Assembly: GCA_964411985.1 (NCBI GenBank)
Contig: CAYPNF010000002.1
Span: 62,001 to 126,000, forward strand
DNA from: CAYPNF01 sp964411985
GTDB lineage: Bacteria; Verrucomicrobiota; Verrucomicrobiia; Limisphaerales; J093
Direction of reading: 5' to 3'
DNA: 64,000 nucleotides
Under the pieces are notes generated by a model. The model ran no database searches, was not told the origin of the DNA, and saw only the letters and a list, made by a program, of their open reading frames with translations. Below are positions 15,217 through 24,821 of the stretch, piece after piece; position 1 is the first letter of the stretch, and each line of letters opens with the position of its first letter. The translations under genes were made by a program, and so were the position numbers.

Positions 15217-18060
15217 TCACGGAGATGGTCGGACCTCGGGAGCAGCCTCCTTGATCCAGACCTGGGAACCGGAGTCGCCGAAACGGCCACGACCTTGTCC
15301 TTGACGGATGCCGCCAGGATTGGTCGGAGTGGCGTTCGTCGCTGGTGCTGTGGTGCTACCGGGCGCGTAGTTGACTGCACTGTCGCCACCGCTGGTTTCA
15401 GCGTTCCGCCTCTGGGCCTCGGGCGCGAGACGATTGTTGCGGGCGTAGTGGGGTATGGCCAGCAGTGGCGAGCCGTCCGCCCAAGTGCCGTTGATGACCC
15501 GAACCCCCTGCAGCAAATCGCCGCGCCACGTTGTGGTGAGTGGTTTGGGGCTGATTACGCCATTGATATCCGGTTGGTCCGCGCGCTCCACGTTATAGAC
15601 CAGCGGACCGTAACGCAGAGCAGTCAGTCCTCGGTTGGCGAGTACTTTCTCGTCGGACCTGATGCGCTGCACCTCCATTGGCAGCTCCAACTCAATCTTG
15701 TCGCCGATTTTCCAGGCACGCGTCACGACCGCGTAACCCTTCTCGATCCTGGGGCTGACGGGTTGGCCATTCACGGAGAATGATTTCAAACCTTTCAGTT
15801 CCGGCGTGCTCGAGTAAAGTCCGCTGGTCCGACGGTCTGGCACGCGAACATAAACCGTGAACGTTTTTCCCTGCTTTGGATTGACCGTGAGGGTGACCTT
15901 GCCGTCCCACGGATAATCCGTCTTTTGAACCATCTCGACATCCGTGCCCGCTACGCGCTCGAGGTTGATGGCACCGCCGATGAACAGGTTCACATAGATG
16001 GCGTCCTTGCCTTTGACGTAGGTCCAGGTCGGTATCATCAGCAGCGTGCGTGGAATATTGCCGACACAACACGGACAGGCATGCCACGGCGTGCGGCGTC
16101 CCCCGATGAGCGGGTTGGTGTAAGCGAAGGTTTTGCCTTCCAGGTCTGTGGCGCCAAGCAGGGCGTTATACATCGTCTCCTCGTAGAGATCTGCGTACTT
16201 GGCGTCGTGGTAGGCGAGGTTGAGTTTGTATTGGAAAAAGATGAGTCCGCAGCTGGAGCACGATTCGCAGTAGGCGTTGTGGCGCAGCGAATAGTCGGGG
16301 CCGAAACCCTCTGAAGTCTCCCCACTCCCGATGCCGCCAGTGACGTAGTACTTCCGGTTGACCATATTGTCCCAGAGTGACATCACGGCGCTCTGGTAAT
16401 CCACATCAGCGGTCTCTGCGGCCACATCGGCCATGCCAGAGTAGCTGTAGACGGCGCGCACCGCGTGACCGACGGCCTCGTATTGTTGCTGGACGGGAAC
16501 GTGGCTCTGGTCGTATTCCTCGCCATCCTTCCGGCAATCGAGTAGGAACTTGGCGAGCTTCACGTATTCGTCACCCCGACCGTTGCCCTCCATGTCATTG
16601 ACAAAGCGGCCGAAGCGCACGAGAGCCTGCTCCATTTCCTGGTGGCCATCATACCATTCCTTCTTCCCCGGCCCGAGGTTCGCGACCCAGCAATCCGCCA
16701 ATCGCTTCGCCCCCTCATAGAGGCGTTTATCCTTGCCCTCCGTGAGCGTGTAGTGATTGATGGCCGACTCGATGAAGTAGCCTGCCACGTAGCCCTCGTG
16801 ATCGGCGCGATTGCGTGCGCCCCACCGTTCCGGCCAGCGATTGCGGTCGGCCAGGGTGTAGGCGGTTTGCAGATAGCCGTCCGGTTCTTGCGCGGCCAGG
16901 ATCTTTGGAATCCAATCCTCCAGCGTTGACTGCATCCTTTCCTGAGCCTTCCTGATCTCCGGGTCACCCTGTGGGTCGACCATCAGCGCGATGCACATGG
17001 ACTCCACGGTTTGATGCACCCAGGCGTTGGCGAAGACGTAGCCCTTATGGGGATCGTGCGCCTCGCCGCGCAAGGCCTTGCCTGTCTCGACAAAATTGTC
17101 GATGCCTCCCTGGCCCTGGGTGAGGTTGGTGCGAGTGATATAGTCAATACAATGGGGAATCCAGTTTACGATCAGGGACTTGGCTCGCGAATTCCACAAG
17201 GGGCTGTCGATCTTATAGCGCTTCGTGTAAACGACATCCAACCGCTCGGCGGGTGGCGGTAATTCGGCTTTCACCCTGAGCGTGGAGGAGGCACTCGCTT
17301 TGCCATCGTCTGCGGTCAGCTTGAGCACGTATTGGCCCGGACGGTCAAAGCGGGCGGTGGTTTCGGCCCCGTTCGGGTGGTCGAACACCACCTGGCCGGG
17401 TCCAGTCTCTTTGCTCCAGGCTAACTTGCACGAGGAGCTTTCCGACTTGATCGATCGAACTTGCCCGCTCAAGTAGGTTTTGCCTCCCACGATCACCACT
17501 CGATCCACCCCTGCCGCCACCTGGGGAGGGAAATCCGGCGACTTGCCGGAATCCAGCACGCGCCATTCGAGAATGCCGGTCGAGAAAGTTCCAGATCCGT
17601 CCATCTCCAGCCTCAGCCTTGAGGTTATGACCTCGTCGAAGGTGGTGACGTTGTACTTGTCTGCGTCCACGCCGAACCCGCTGGCATTCTGCACAGGGAT
17701 GAACTCTTTTCCATCCCAGTACTTGAGTCGCGATGCCTTTGGCAGGCGCACACCCTGCCGGTCGTCCCACCAATACACCTCGATCTGCTTGGTGCTGATG
17801 GGCTGGGTCCAATCGTATTGGACCCATTGTGTTCCCTGCTGAGGCCAGTTGCCGTAGGTGCCGTGGCGATCGCCTCGCGAGCTCCGAGGTTCACTGCGAT
17901 CGTTGAGAGCCGAGTCGCGCGTGTCGCCGGAGACATAGGAACTGGAAGGGGTCGCAGCGACAGCGATGTTGACGCCGGTTGCTGACGAGGCTGAGGATTG
18001 GGCGTGCAAGTAGCCCACGCAGGGAACCACGAACGCCAGAATGAGGACGCGCAATAACAT
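15217..18060 (-). CDS. Secreted GH127 beta-L-arabinofuranosidase-type enzyme with accessory beta-domains
   Basis: The protein has 947 residues from ATG 18060 (LLRVLILAFVVPCVGYLHAQ signal peptide); a longer frame to 18195 lacks a better signal. An F5/8-type galactose-binding-like domain covers about 45-170 (QYDWTQPISTKQIEVYWWDD) and a PKD-like domain about 180-270. The GH127 barrel follows from about 290 (RYKIDSPLWNSRAKSLI). Metal and nucleophile residues are visible: E599-x-C601 in AYCESCSSCG, and C662-P-C664-C665 in WHACPCCVGNIPRTL. The C-terminus ends in a Pro/Gly/Arg-rich low-complexity tail. This enzyme is closer to the classical GH127 pattern than its downstream partner, so the two may act on different arabinofuranosides in sequence. 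Confidence 0.85.
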   Translation of the reverse strand: MLLRVLILAFVVPCVGYLHAQSSASSATGVNIAVAATPSSSYVSGDTRDSALNDRSEPRSSRGDRHGTYGNWPQQGTQWVQYDWTQPISTKQIEVYWWDDRQGVRLPKASRLKYWDGKEFIPVQNASGFGVDADKYNVTTFDEVITSRLRLEMDGSGTFSTGILEWRVLDSGKSPDFPPQVAAGVDRVVIVGGKTYLSGQVRSIKSESSSCKLAWSKETGPGQVVFDHPNGAETTARFDRPGQYVLKLTADDGKASASSTLRVKAELPPPAERLDVVYTKRYKIDSPLWNSRAKSLIVNWIPHCIDYITRTNLTQGQGGIDNFVETGKALRGEAHDPHKGYVFANAWVHQTVESMCIALMVDPQGDPEIRKAQERMQSTLEDWIPKILAAQEPDGYLQTAYTLADRNRWPERWGARNRADHEGYVAGYFIESAINHYTLTEGKDKRLYEGAKRLADCWVANLGPGKKEWYDGHQEMEQALVRFGRFVNDMEGNGRGDEYVKLAKFLLDCRKDGEEYDQSHVPVQQQYEAVGHAVRAVYSYSGMADVAAETADVDYQSAVMSLWDNMVNRKYYVTGGIGSGETSEGFGPDYSLRHNAYCESCSSCGLIFFQYKLNLAYHDAKYADLYEETMYNALLGATDLEGKTFAYTNPLIGGRRTPWHACPCCVGNIPRTLLMIPTWTYVKGKDAIYVNLFIGGAINLERVAGTDVEMVQKTDYPWDGKVTLTVNPKQGKTFTVYVRVPDRRTSGLYSSTPELKGLKSFSVNGQPVSPRIEKGYAVVTRAWKIGDKIELELPMEVQRIRSDEKVLANRGLTALRYGPLVYNVERADQPDINGVISPKPLTTTWRGDLLQGVRVINGTWADGSPLLAIPHYARNNRLAPEAQRRNAETSGGDSAVNYAPGSTTAPATNATPTNPGGIRQGQGRGRFGDSGSQVWIKEAAPEVRPSP

Positions 18061-18270
18061 AGGAACACTCAACCAACCGGCCGTGATGGCGACCATGTGC
18101 AGATTGCACAGCAGGATATCCGATTTCCTCCATGCCTGGATCCTGGAAAGGGGGTTGAAGATGATTTCGGATAGGCGGGAGTGCATTTGGAGCATGGGCT
18201 AGGGGAGTCGGCACGAGTCTACTGGCGTGGGTGATCGATTGCTCCCCAAAGGCTTATACGAAAGCGTGTC

Positions 18271-21200
18271 ATGAAAATGTTCAGTATCTCAGTAGAGGGC
18301 CGCGACTGGGTCATGCGGCGTGCCGTGTTGCTCACCCTCATCGCCGTCGGGTGGTTGGGAGGGACCTCCGGTCTGCTGGCGCAGTCGAGCGCGCCCCGGC
18401 CCGCGCTGGAGGCGCCGGAGGTGACTATCGACGCGCCGCCCGTTACATCGCCTCCAGAGTCGTTCTTTCAGATGGTATCCCATCGCATCGCGGGTGAGGA
18501 GCGAGCAGGAGGGCGTTCGCGTCGAAGGCCGGCGGAGGCATCCCCCGAGAAGGCATCGACATCGGACGAGGCGGTAGATTTGCGCGTTCGGGAGGAACTG
18601 GGCGTTTACCGAAAGTTCTACCGGAAGTATCTTGACGTCCATGGTATGCCCATAGTGGCGCACGCGAAAGTAGCGGATCTGGCATTGCAGCGGACTTACC
18701 AGATCGTCACCGGCATGCTGACCGGGCGCCCCGACATTCTCGCGGCTATGGTGACGAATCAAGTCTATTTGATCATCATTGGCAAGGAGCAGGTTTACAC
18801 GGACATGCCGGAATACCGGAATCATCCCAACCCTGAATTCCAGAACGAGCGCGTCCGTGGCACCGGCGGCAATCCGACAAGTTTTGGCGAGGAAAACCTG
18901 CTGAGCCTGCCGATAGACCGCTACGACGATGAAAGCATCGCGGTGCATGAGTTCTGTCACACGATTGACGACATGCTGGAGCGGATTGATCCTGGCTGGA
19001 CGGAGCGCCTCAACTCCGCCTACCGGAACGCGACCGAGAAGAAGTTGTTTTACCAAACCTACGCTGGCAGCAATCCCGCCGAGTATTGGGCGGAAATTGC
19101 CCAAGCCTATTTCGACTGCAACCGCGCCAACAACTGGAACCACGGTCCGGTGGGGAACCGCGCCGTCCTGAGGGCACATGATCCTGTTGGATTCGAGTTG
19201 TGCCAAGCGGTCTTCAAACTCGCCCCCGAGAAGGACTGGCGCTACACTTGGCTTCAGAAGCTGCCGATGGTTTCCGCACCGCCGAAGACGGAGAAGTTCA
19301 AGGACATTGATCCGTGGTACACCAAGTTCACCTGGGCGCGCGAGTTCACCGTCCTCGGCCGAGGCGCGAGTGACGACGCCCTGCTGCATGCCAACGAAAC
19401 CATCCGACGGCTGTTTGCCTATCGCCATGACATTCTCAAAGAGCTGATTAACAAAGGTGTTAGACTCGTCGTGCTGGGACCAGGCGAAGAGCTTGCGGAT
19501 TTGCCGGAGTGGAAGCATGCAGCGGAGAAACCGGCCGTGAATGGAACATCCCGTCAGTTGACCTATTGCACTGATTTCAAGCTACTTGTGGTGGCGCAGG
19601 AACAGGTGTTAGGCGACGCGACAATAGGCGTATCCACCGGCAACCCCGTGATCCTGGTTTTGGCAGATGCAGGCTACAAAGTAGCAGGGTTGCGGCCGGC
19701 GATCCCTAATTACCGTGGCAGCCAGCAGTATGAATTGCGCGTGAAACGGCTGGACGTGGAATTCGACCAAGCGGTCACTGCGCTCTTCGAACAGGCTAAG
19801 GCGGCAGGAAAGTGGCTTGGCACACCGGCAGCGCAGGACAAGTTTGCTTACTGGTCCGGCGGCGTGTTGGCCTATTTTGATGCCGCCGGGTCGGACCGCA
19901 CTCCGAAAGATGGCCAGTCCGCCGTCCATAACCGCGAGCGACTCGCCGAGTATGATCCGGGCCTGTTCGCGCTCGTGCAGGAGACCATGGCCTACCAAAA
20001 CAAGGTCGACTGGCGCTACCAGCCGTGGCGCTCGGGTCATTCCCCTCGAGCCGTCAATGACCGTTCCGACAACCTGCAGCAAGGACGCCGCGGACGTGGG
20101 TCCGAACGGTTCGGTTTGCGCGGGATCTACCGAGCGGAAGTCAGGCCACACTGGTTTGCGGACAACACCAAGTTCTGGTATCGGAACGATCTGGCGGACG
20201 GCGCGCGCGAGTTCATCGTTGTGGACGCGGAGCGGGGCACGCGCGAACGCGCCTTTGATCACGGGGCGGTGGCGGGGCAGATGGGCGGGGGTGCCGAGGC
20301 TGCGAAGTTGCCGGTGGATGAGCTCAAGTTCAGTCCTGATGGGACGAAAGTGACACTCTTGGGACCAGTCCAGAAATGGGATGTGGACCTGAAGACGGGA
20401 ACGCTGACGGGGGGCGAACCGATCGGCACAGCCACCACGGGTCCGCGCCCAGAATCGCGTGAACGAGCGCTTGGAGGAACCCGGCCACGTCCCGAGGCCG
20501 GCAATCGTTCGCCGGACGGAAAATGGACTGGAGTTCTGAAAGAGCACAATCTATTCCTCCGGGATGAGGCGGGCCAGGAGACCCAACTCAGCACCGATGG
20601 TCGGGAAGACAATGGTTACCGAAGCTTGGAGTGGTCGCCAGATTCCACAACGGTGATCGCTTGGAAGGTTGAGCCGGGTGAGCGCAAGGAGGTGTATCTG
20701 ATTCGCTCGTCCCCCAAAGCGGGTGGGCGCGCGGAACTCGAATCCCGGCCTTATCCGTTGCCGGGAGACAAGTTCAGCAAGTTCGAGCCGAACCTCTTCG
20801 AGGTTGGAAGCCGGAAGCAGGTCAAACCCAAGGTCGACCGATTTGAGCATGAATGGCTGACGCCGCGACTGAGTTGGAGCCGCGACGGCAGCCGGTTTCG
20901 GTATCAACAGGTGGACCGCGGTCACCAACGGTTGCGGGTCATCGAAGTGGAGGTGCACTCGGGCGCGACGCGCTGCCTCATTGATGAGCAGAGCGACACT
21001 TTCATTTGGACAGCCCACACGGAAAACCTGCGGCTGGAACTGGTTAACTGGCTCGAGAAGACCGATGACCTCATTTACGTCTCCGAGCAGGACGGCTGGC
21101 GCCATCTCTACCTGGTGACCGCTGCAGAAGCGAAACTGCGCCAGATCACGAAGGGCGAATGGGTGGTGCGTGGCATTGAGCATATTGACGAGGACGCAAG

Positions 21201-22299
21201 GCAAATCTGGTTCAGCGCTGGGGGACGCAATTCCGGTCAGGATCCATACTTCCTTCATCACTACCGGGTGAACTTCGACGGTAGTGGTTTGGTGGCGTTG
21301 ACCGATGGCGACGGGAGTCACGGTATCCAGCTTTCACCGGACCGGAAATACCTCGTCGATACCTACAGCCGTGCGGACGCAGCACCGGTCAGTGAACTGC
21401 GGCGAGCGTCCGACGGCAAACTCATCTGCAAGTTGGAGGAAGCGGACATCACGGAGCTTACGGGAAAGGGCTGGAAGCCACCCGAGGTATTTGTGGCGAA
21501 GGGTCGCGATGGCAGGACGGACATCTGGGGACTCATCTATCGCCCACCCGAGTCGGATTCCAGCAAATCGTATCCGGTCATAGAGGACATCTACGCTGGT
21601 CCCCAGGATTCCTTTGTCCCGAAGTCTTTTGGCGGCTCGCGCTACCAATCTTTGACTGCGCTTGGCTTTATCGTGGTGAAGATTGATGGGATGGGCACGG
21701 CGAATCGTTCGAAGGCGTTTCACGATGTGTGCTGGAAGAATCTGAAAGATGGCGGGTTTACCGACCGCATCCTGTGGATGAGAGCGGCGGCGGCAAAGCG
21801 TCCGGAGATGGATCTTTCGCGCGTCGGTGTCTATGGCAATTCGGCGGGGGGGCAGAACGCTGCGGCAGCAGTGCTGTTCCACCCAGACTTCTACAAGGTT
21901 TCCGTCGCTTCCTGCGGTTGCCATGACAATCGGATGGACAAGGCTTCCTGGAACGAGCAATGGATGGGGTATCTCCCACCCGATAAGATCTGGCGCAAGG
22001 AGCCAGGAAACCCTTATTCGGCGTGCTCCAACATCGACAATGCCTGGCGGTTGCAGGGAAAGCTATTTCTGGTCGTGGGGGAGCTGGATGACAACGTGCC
22101 GCCTGAGTCTACGACGCGGTTTGTGGATGCCCTCATCAAAGCGGGAAAGGATTTTGATCTCCTCATCGTTCCCGGCGGTGGCCATGGCATGGGCGGCGCC
22201 TATGGTCAGCGGCGTATGGAGGATTTCTTCGTGCGCCACCTGCTCGGCACTGAGCCGCCCAATCGCAACGTTCCTGCGGGGCCTGCGGCGGGTCTCTAA
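18271..22299 (+). CDS. Fusion: duplicated zincin-like module + S9 prolyl-oligopeptidase/DPP IV
   Basis: The protein has 1342 residues with a signal peptide in the first 40 (MRRAVLLTLIAVGWLGGTSG; ATG 18313 is an alternative start). Module 1 (about 100-330) has a full zinc motif HEFCH (226-230) with EYWAE 40 residues later (E271 or E275 as third ligand). Module 2 (about 350-590) repeats the same layout (ANETIRRLF, KLLVVAQEQV, FAYWSGGVLAYFD), but the HExxH position reads VEFDQ, so it is probably non-catalytic. A DPP IV-type beta-propeller follows, then an alpha/beta-hydrolase domain with GNSAGG (S1191), D1273 or D1274, and H1305 in PGGGHGMGG: a complete Ser-Asp-His triad. S9 enzymes cleave short peptides; joining one to a metallopeptidase is unusual. 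Probably a periplasmic or secreted peptide-degrading enzyme. Confidence 0.8.
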   Translation: MKMFSISVEGRDWVMRRAVLLTLIAVGWLGGTSGLLAQSSAPRPALEAPEVTIDAPPVTSPPESFFQMVSHRIAGEERAGGRSRRRPAEASPEKASTSDEAVDLRVREELGVYRKFYRKYLDVHGMPIVAHAKVADLALQRTYQIVTGMLTGRPDILAAMVTNQVYLIIIGKEQVYTDMPEYRNHPNPEFQNERVRGTGGNPTSFGEENLLSLPIDRYDDESIAVHEFCHTIDDMLERIDPGWTERLNSAYRNATEKKLFYQTYAGSNPAEYWAEIAQAYFDCNRANNWNHGPVGNRAVLRAHDPVGFELCQAVFKLAPEKDWRYTWLQKLPMVSAPPKTEKFKDIDPWYTKFTWAREFTVLGRGASDDALLHANETIRRLFAYRHDILKELINKGVRLVVLGPGEELADLPEWKHAAEKPAVNGTSRQLTYCTDFKLLVVAQEQVLGDATIGVSTGNPVILVLADAGYKVAGLRPAIPNYRGSQQYELRVKRLDVEFDQAVTALFEQAKAAGKWLGTPAAQDKFAYWSGGVLAYFDAAGSDRTPKDGQSAVHNRERLAEYDPGLFALVQETMAYQNKVDWRYQPWRSGHSPRAVNDRSDNLQQGRRGRGSERFGLRGIYRAEVRPHWFADNTKFWYRNDLADGAREFIVVDAERGTRERAFDHGAVAGQMGGGAEAAKLPVDELKFSPDGTKVTLLGPVQKWDVDLKTGTLTGGEPIGTATTGPRPESRERALGGTRPRPEAGNRSPDGKWTGVLKEHNLFLRDEAGQETQLSTDGREDNGYRSLEWSPDSTTVIAWKVEPGERKEVYLIRSSPKAGGRAELESRPYPLPGDKFSKFEPNLFEVGSRKQVKPKVDRFEHEWLTPRLSWSRDGSRFRYQQVDRGHQRLRVIEVEVHSGATRCLIDEQSDTFIWTAHTENLRLELVNWLEKTDDLIYVSEQDGWRHLYLVTAAEAKLRQITKGEWVVRGIEHIDEDARQIWFSAGGRNSGQDPYFLHHYRVNFDGSGLVALTDGDGSHGIQLSPDRKYLVDTYSRADAAPVSELRRASDGKLICKLEEADITELTGKGWKPPEVFVAKGRDGRTDIWGLIYRPPESDSSKSYPVIEDIYAGPQDSFVPKSFGGSRYQSLTALGFIVVKIDGMGTANRSKAFHDVCWKNLKDGGFTDRILWMRAAAAKRPEMDLSRVGVYGNSAGGQNAAAAVLFHPDFYKVSVASCGCHDNRMDKASWNEQWMGYLPPDKIWRKEPGNPYSACSNIDNAWRLQGKLFLVVGELDDNVPPESTTRFVDALIKAGKDFDLLIVPGGGHGMGGAYGQRRMEDFFVRHLLGTEPPNRNVPAGPAAGL

Positions 22300-22383
22300 A
22301 CTGGGGAGCAACAAACCAGTTCTGACATTGTTGTGGTCAAAGTCGGGTGTTGTCGCCTAACATCAGGGCCAACACTTCGACTG

Positions 22384-23334
22384 ATGAAAGAGTCTGCACC
22401 AGAGCTGGTTGATGTGACCATCCATGGCGTGCACACGGACACGCGGGGCGTGCGGGCCACGAATGTCGAACCGCGACCTTGGATCCGGAATTTTCCCGTC
22501 TGCCAGGCGCTGAGCCAGTACCAGATCATCCACGTCGGCATCGAGAAGACCCTGGCGCCGATGCGGATTGTACGCACCAGGCAAACCACGACCTATTTTC
22601 TGGCATGTCACGGTGGCCAAGGTCGCGTGCTCATTGACGGGTGCTGGCGGATCTGCCGCGAAGGCTATGCTTGTCTATTACCGGCTCATACTCTCAATGC
22701 TTTCGAGGCCATCCCGCGCACGCGCTGGGAGTTCAGTTGGGTCTGCTATCAACGACCCAGGGAGCAGCGTCCCTTTGCGGATATCACGACCCCGGTGATG
22801 GCACGTTTTGACCCCCTGCCGCTGCAATCAGCCATCTTGGGGCTGATTTATGAGTGTCACGGTCCCAGCGAACCCACCCTCATGCACGAGTGGGCGGATC
22901 TGATCCATGCCTATGTGCTCCGCTTTGCCCAACCCATGGATCAACCCGACCAACTCCGGATCCTCTGGGAACGGGTCGCAGCGAATCTCAAGGGTGGCTG
23001 GTCCTTGGCCACACTGGCTCGGGAAGCGGGGTACAGCTACGAACATCTACGTCGGCTCTGCCGTCATCAACTGGGCCGTAGCCCCATGCATCAGGTGACG
23101 TATCTGCGCATGCGTCGCGCGGCCGACTTGCTGGCCACTACGGAATTCACCGTCGAAGCCATCGCGAACGAGATTGGTTACCAGAATCCTTTCGTATTCT
23201 CGAATGCTTTCACGAAATGGATCGGCTTTCGGCCTTCGGAATATCGGCGCAAGAAGCTGTGGTCCGTTCCGAACAGCCCACGTGGAGTGACCACCTCTTC
23301 CCTCAAAGAAAACCAACACCAGGATTTGCCATGA
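22384..23334 (+). CDS. AraC-family transcriptional regulator
   Basis: The protein has 316 residues from ATG 22384. The N-terminal half is a cupin-like ligand-binding fold (TTTYFLACHGGQGRVLIDG, AHTLNAFEA), as in sugar-sensing AraC proteins. The last 100 residues carry two helix-turn-helix units (WSLATLAREAGYSYEHLRRL, then FTVEAIANEIGYQNPFVFSN) with the closing GFRPSEYRR signature. The stop overlaps the ATG of the next gene (ATGA at 23331-23334), so regulator and enzymes are made from one message. It most likely controls this operon in response to a sugar or sulfated sugar derivative; no binding site can be read. Confidence 0.9.
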   Translation: MKESAPELVDVTIHGVHTDTRGVRATNVEPRPWIRNFPVCQALSQYQIIHVGIEKTLAPMRIVRTRQTTTYFLACHGGQGRVLIDGCWRICREGYACLLPAHTLNAFEAIPRTRWEFSWVCYQRPREQRPFADITTPVMARFDPLPLQSAILGLIYECHGPSEPTLMHEWADLIHAYVLRFAQPMDQPDQLRILWERVAANLKGGWSLATLAREAGYSYEHLRRLCRHQLGRSPMHQVTYLRMRRAADLLATTEFTVEAIANEIGYQNPFVFSNAFTKWIGFRPSEYRRKKLWSVPNSPRGVTTSSLKENQHQDLP

Positions 23335-24821
23335 GTACATCCACTTCGAAACCCGAACAGCCAGGATGGAGCCAACTCCGCAAGCCAGTGTTCGGAGGCT
23401 CCGATCCTCTGCGACAGACCCCAAGCGAGACGATCTCGTCCCGCCGCCGGTTTCTCCAGCTTACCGCTACCGCGGTTGCCTTTACGGTGGTGCCTCGTCA
23501 CGTCCTGGGGGGCGCCGGACGAATTGCGCCCAGCGAGAAGATCACCCTGGCAGGCATCGGTGTGGGCGGCCAGGGAACCCAGAACATGGCGGCTTTTCAG
23601 CCGATCCCTGAGGTGCAGATCGTCTCGGTGTGCGACGTGAATCGTGAAGGCGGTGGGTATCTTTCGTGGAACTGGTCCGAGGGCAGGGAGGGGCAAACAT
23701 GCGGTCGCGAACCGGCCCGGCGCGCGATTGATGATTACTACGGCAAACAGCAACGCTCAGGGCAGTACCGGGGCTGCCGCGCCTACGCGGATTACCGGGA
23801 GTTGCTCGAGAAGGAAGACGTGGACGCGGTGATGATCGCCACGCCCGATCATACCCACGCTGTCATCACGATGGCTGCGCTAAAGCGGGGCAAACATGTC
23901 TATTGCGAGAAACCGCTCACTTGGTCGGTCTCCGAGGCGCGCCAAATTGCGGAAGCCGCGCGTCGTGCCAAGGTCGCTACGCAGTGCGGCAACCAGGGTC
24001 AGGCCTCCGAATCGGACCGGGTCACGCGAGAGATGATCGCTGACGGTGCCATTGGCGCGGTGCGCGAGGTGCAGGTCACCTATGGGGTTCGCTTTTGGAG
24101 TTGGCCCACTTGGGAAGGCCGCCCGCCTGACGCGCCGCCCGTGCCCGATGGATTGGATTGGGATCTCTGGCTCGGCCCCGCGCCTTACCGTCCGTATCAT
24201 CCCGCTTATCATCCTTGGTCATGGCGCAATTGGCGGGACTTCGGCACGGGTCTGCTCGGTGACCTTGGCTTGCACAAGCTCTCCACGGTCTTCAAGGCAC
24301 TCAACTTGGGTCACCCCATCAGCGTGGAAGCCAGTGCGACGAAACCAAGCCCAGAGACATATCCCCTGGGCGAGATTGTGCGCTTCGAGTTTCCTGCGCG
24401 CGGCAGCATGCCTCCCGTCACCATCAACTGGTACGATGGTGGATTGAAGCCGCCTCGGCCACCGGAATTGGAGGATGACGAGCCGATGCGGGACACCCTG
24501 TATATCGGTGACAAAGGCAAACTGATGGGAGATCGGCTTGTTCCCGAGTCTCGCATGGAAACCTACAAGAGGCCGCCGAAGTCGTTGCCGCGCTCGCCCG
24601 GGCAGATGGAGGAGTGGATTGCCGCCATCCGCGGCGGTCCGCCGGCGGGGTCCAACTTTACGGACCATTCCGGATTGGTGACGGAAGTGTGTTTGCTGGG
24701 TAACATAGCGGTTCGCTCGCAAAAGAAGCTGCTGTGGGACGGTGTTAAGATGGAATTTACCAATGACAAGGCCGCCAACCAAATGCTTCGCCGAGAGTAC
24801 CGGCAGGGATGGACCCTATGA
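23331..24821 (+). CDS. Tat-exported Gfo/Idh/MocA family oxidoreductase
   Basis: The protein has 496 residues. ATG 23331 lies in an ATGA overlap with the AraC gene. A twin-arginine signal (SSRRRFLQLTATAVAF) sits about 37 residues in, so the folded, cofactor-loaded enzyme should be exported to the periplasm. The Rossmann motif is GIGVGGQGTQN and the family Lys-Pro motif is CEKPLTW. WDLWLGPAPYRPYHPAYHPW and LGDLGLHKLSTVFKALNLG, with its active-site-type His, mark the large Verrucomicrobia/Planctomycetes subgroup. These act on sugars with NAD(P) held tightly, by redox or NAD-recycling glycosidase chemistry. The next gene encodes a TIM-barrel isomerase, a common partner. Substrate unknown. Confidence 0.9.
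   Translation: MSTSTSKPEQPGWSQLRKPVFGGSDPLRQTPSETISSRRRFLQLTATAVAFTVVPRHVLGGAGRIAPSEKITLAGIGVGGQGTQNMAAFQPIPEVQIVSVCDVNREGGGYLSWNWSEGREGQTCGREPARRAIDDYYGKQQRSGQYRGCRAYADYRELLEKEDVDAVMIATPDHTHAVITMAALKRGKHVYCEKPLTWSVSEARQIAEAARRAKVATQCGNQGQASESDRVTREMIADGAIGAVREVQVTYGVRFWSWPTWEGRPPDAPPVPDGLDWDLWLGPAPYRPYHPAYHPWSWRNWRDFGTGLLGDLGLHKLSTVFKALNLGHPISVEASATKPSPETYPLGEIVRFEFPARGSMPPVTINWYDGGLKPPRPPELEDDEPMRDTLYIGDKGKLMGDRLVPESRMETYKRPPKSLPRSPGQMEEWIAAIRGGPPAGSNFTDHSGLVTEVCLLGNIAVRSQKKLLWDGVKMEFTNDKAANQMLRREYRQGWTL

Noticed and set aside
18289..19518. 409-codon minus-strand frame
   Set aside because: Antisense to the zincin-S9 fusion gene, which has catalytic motifs in both parts.
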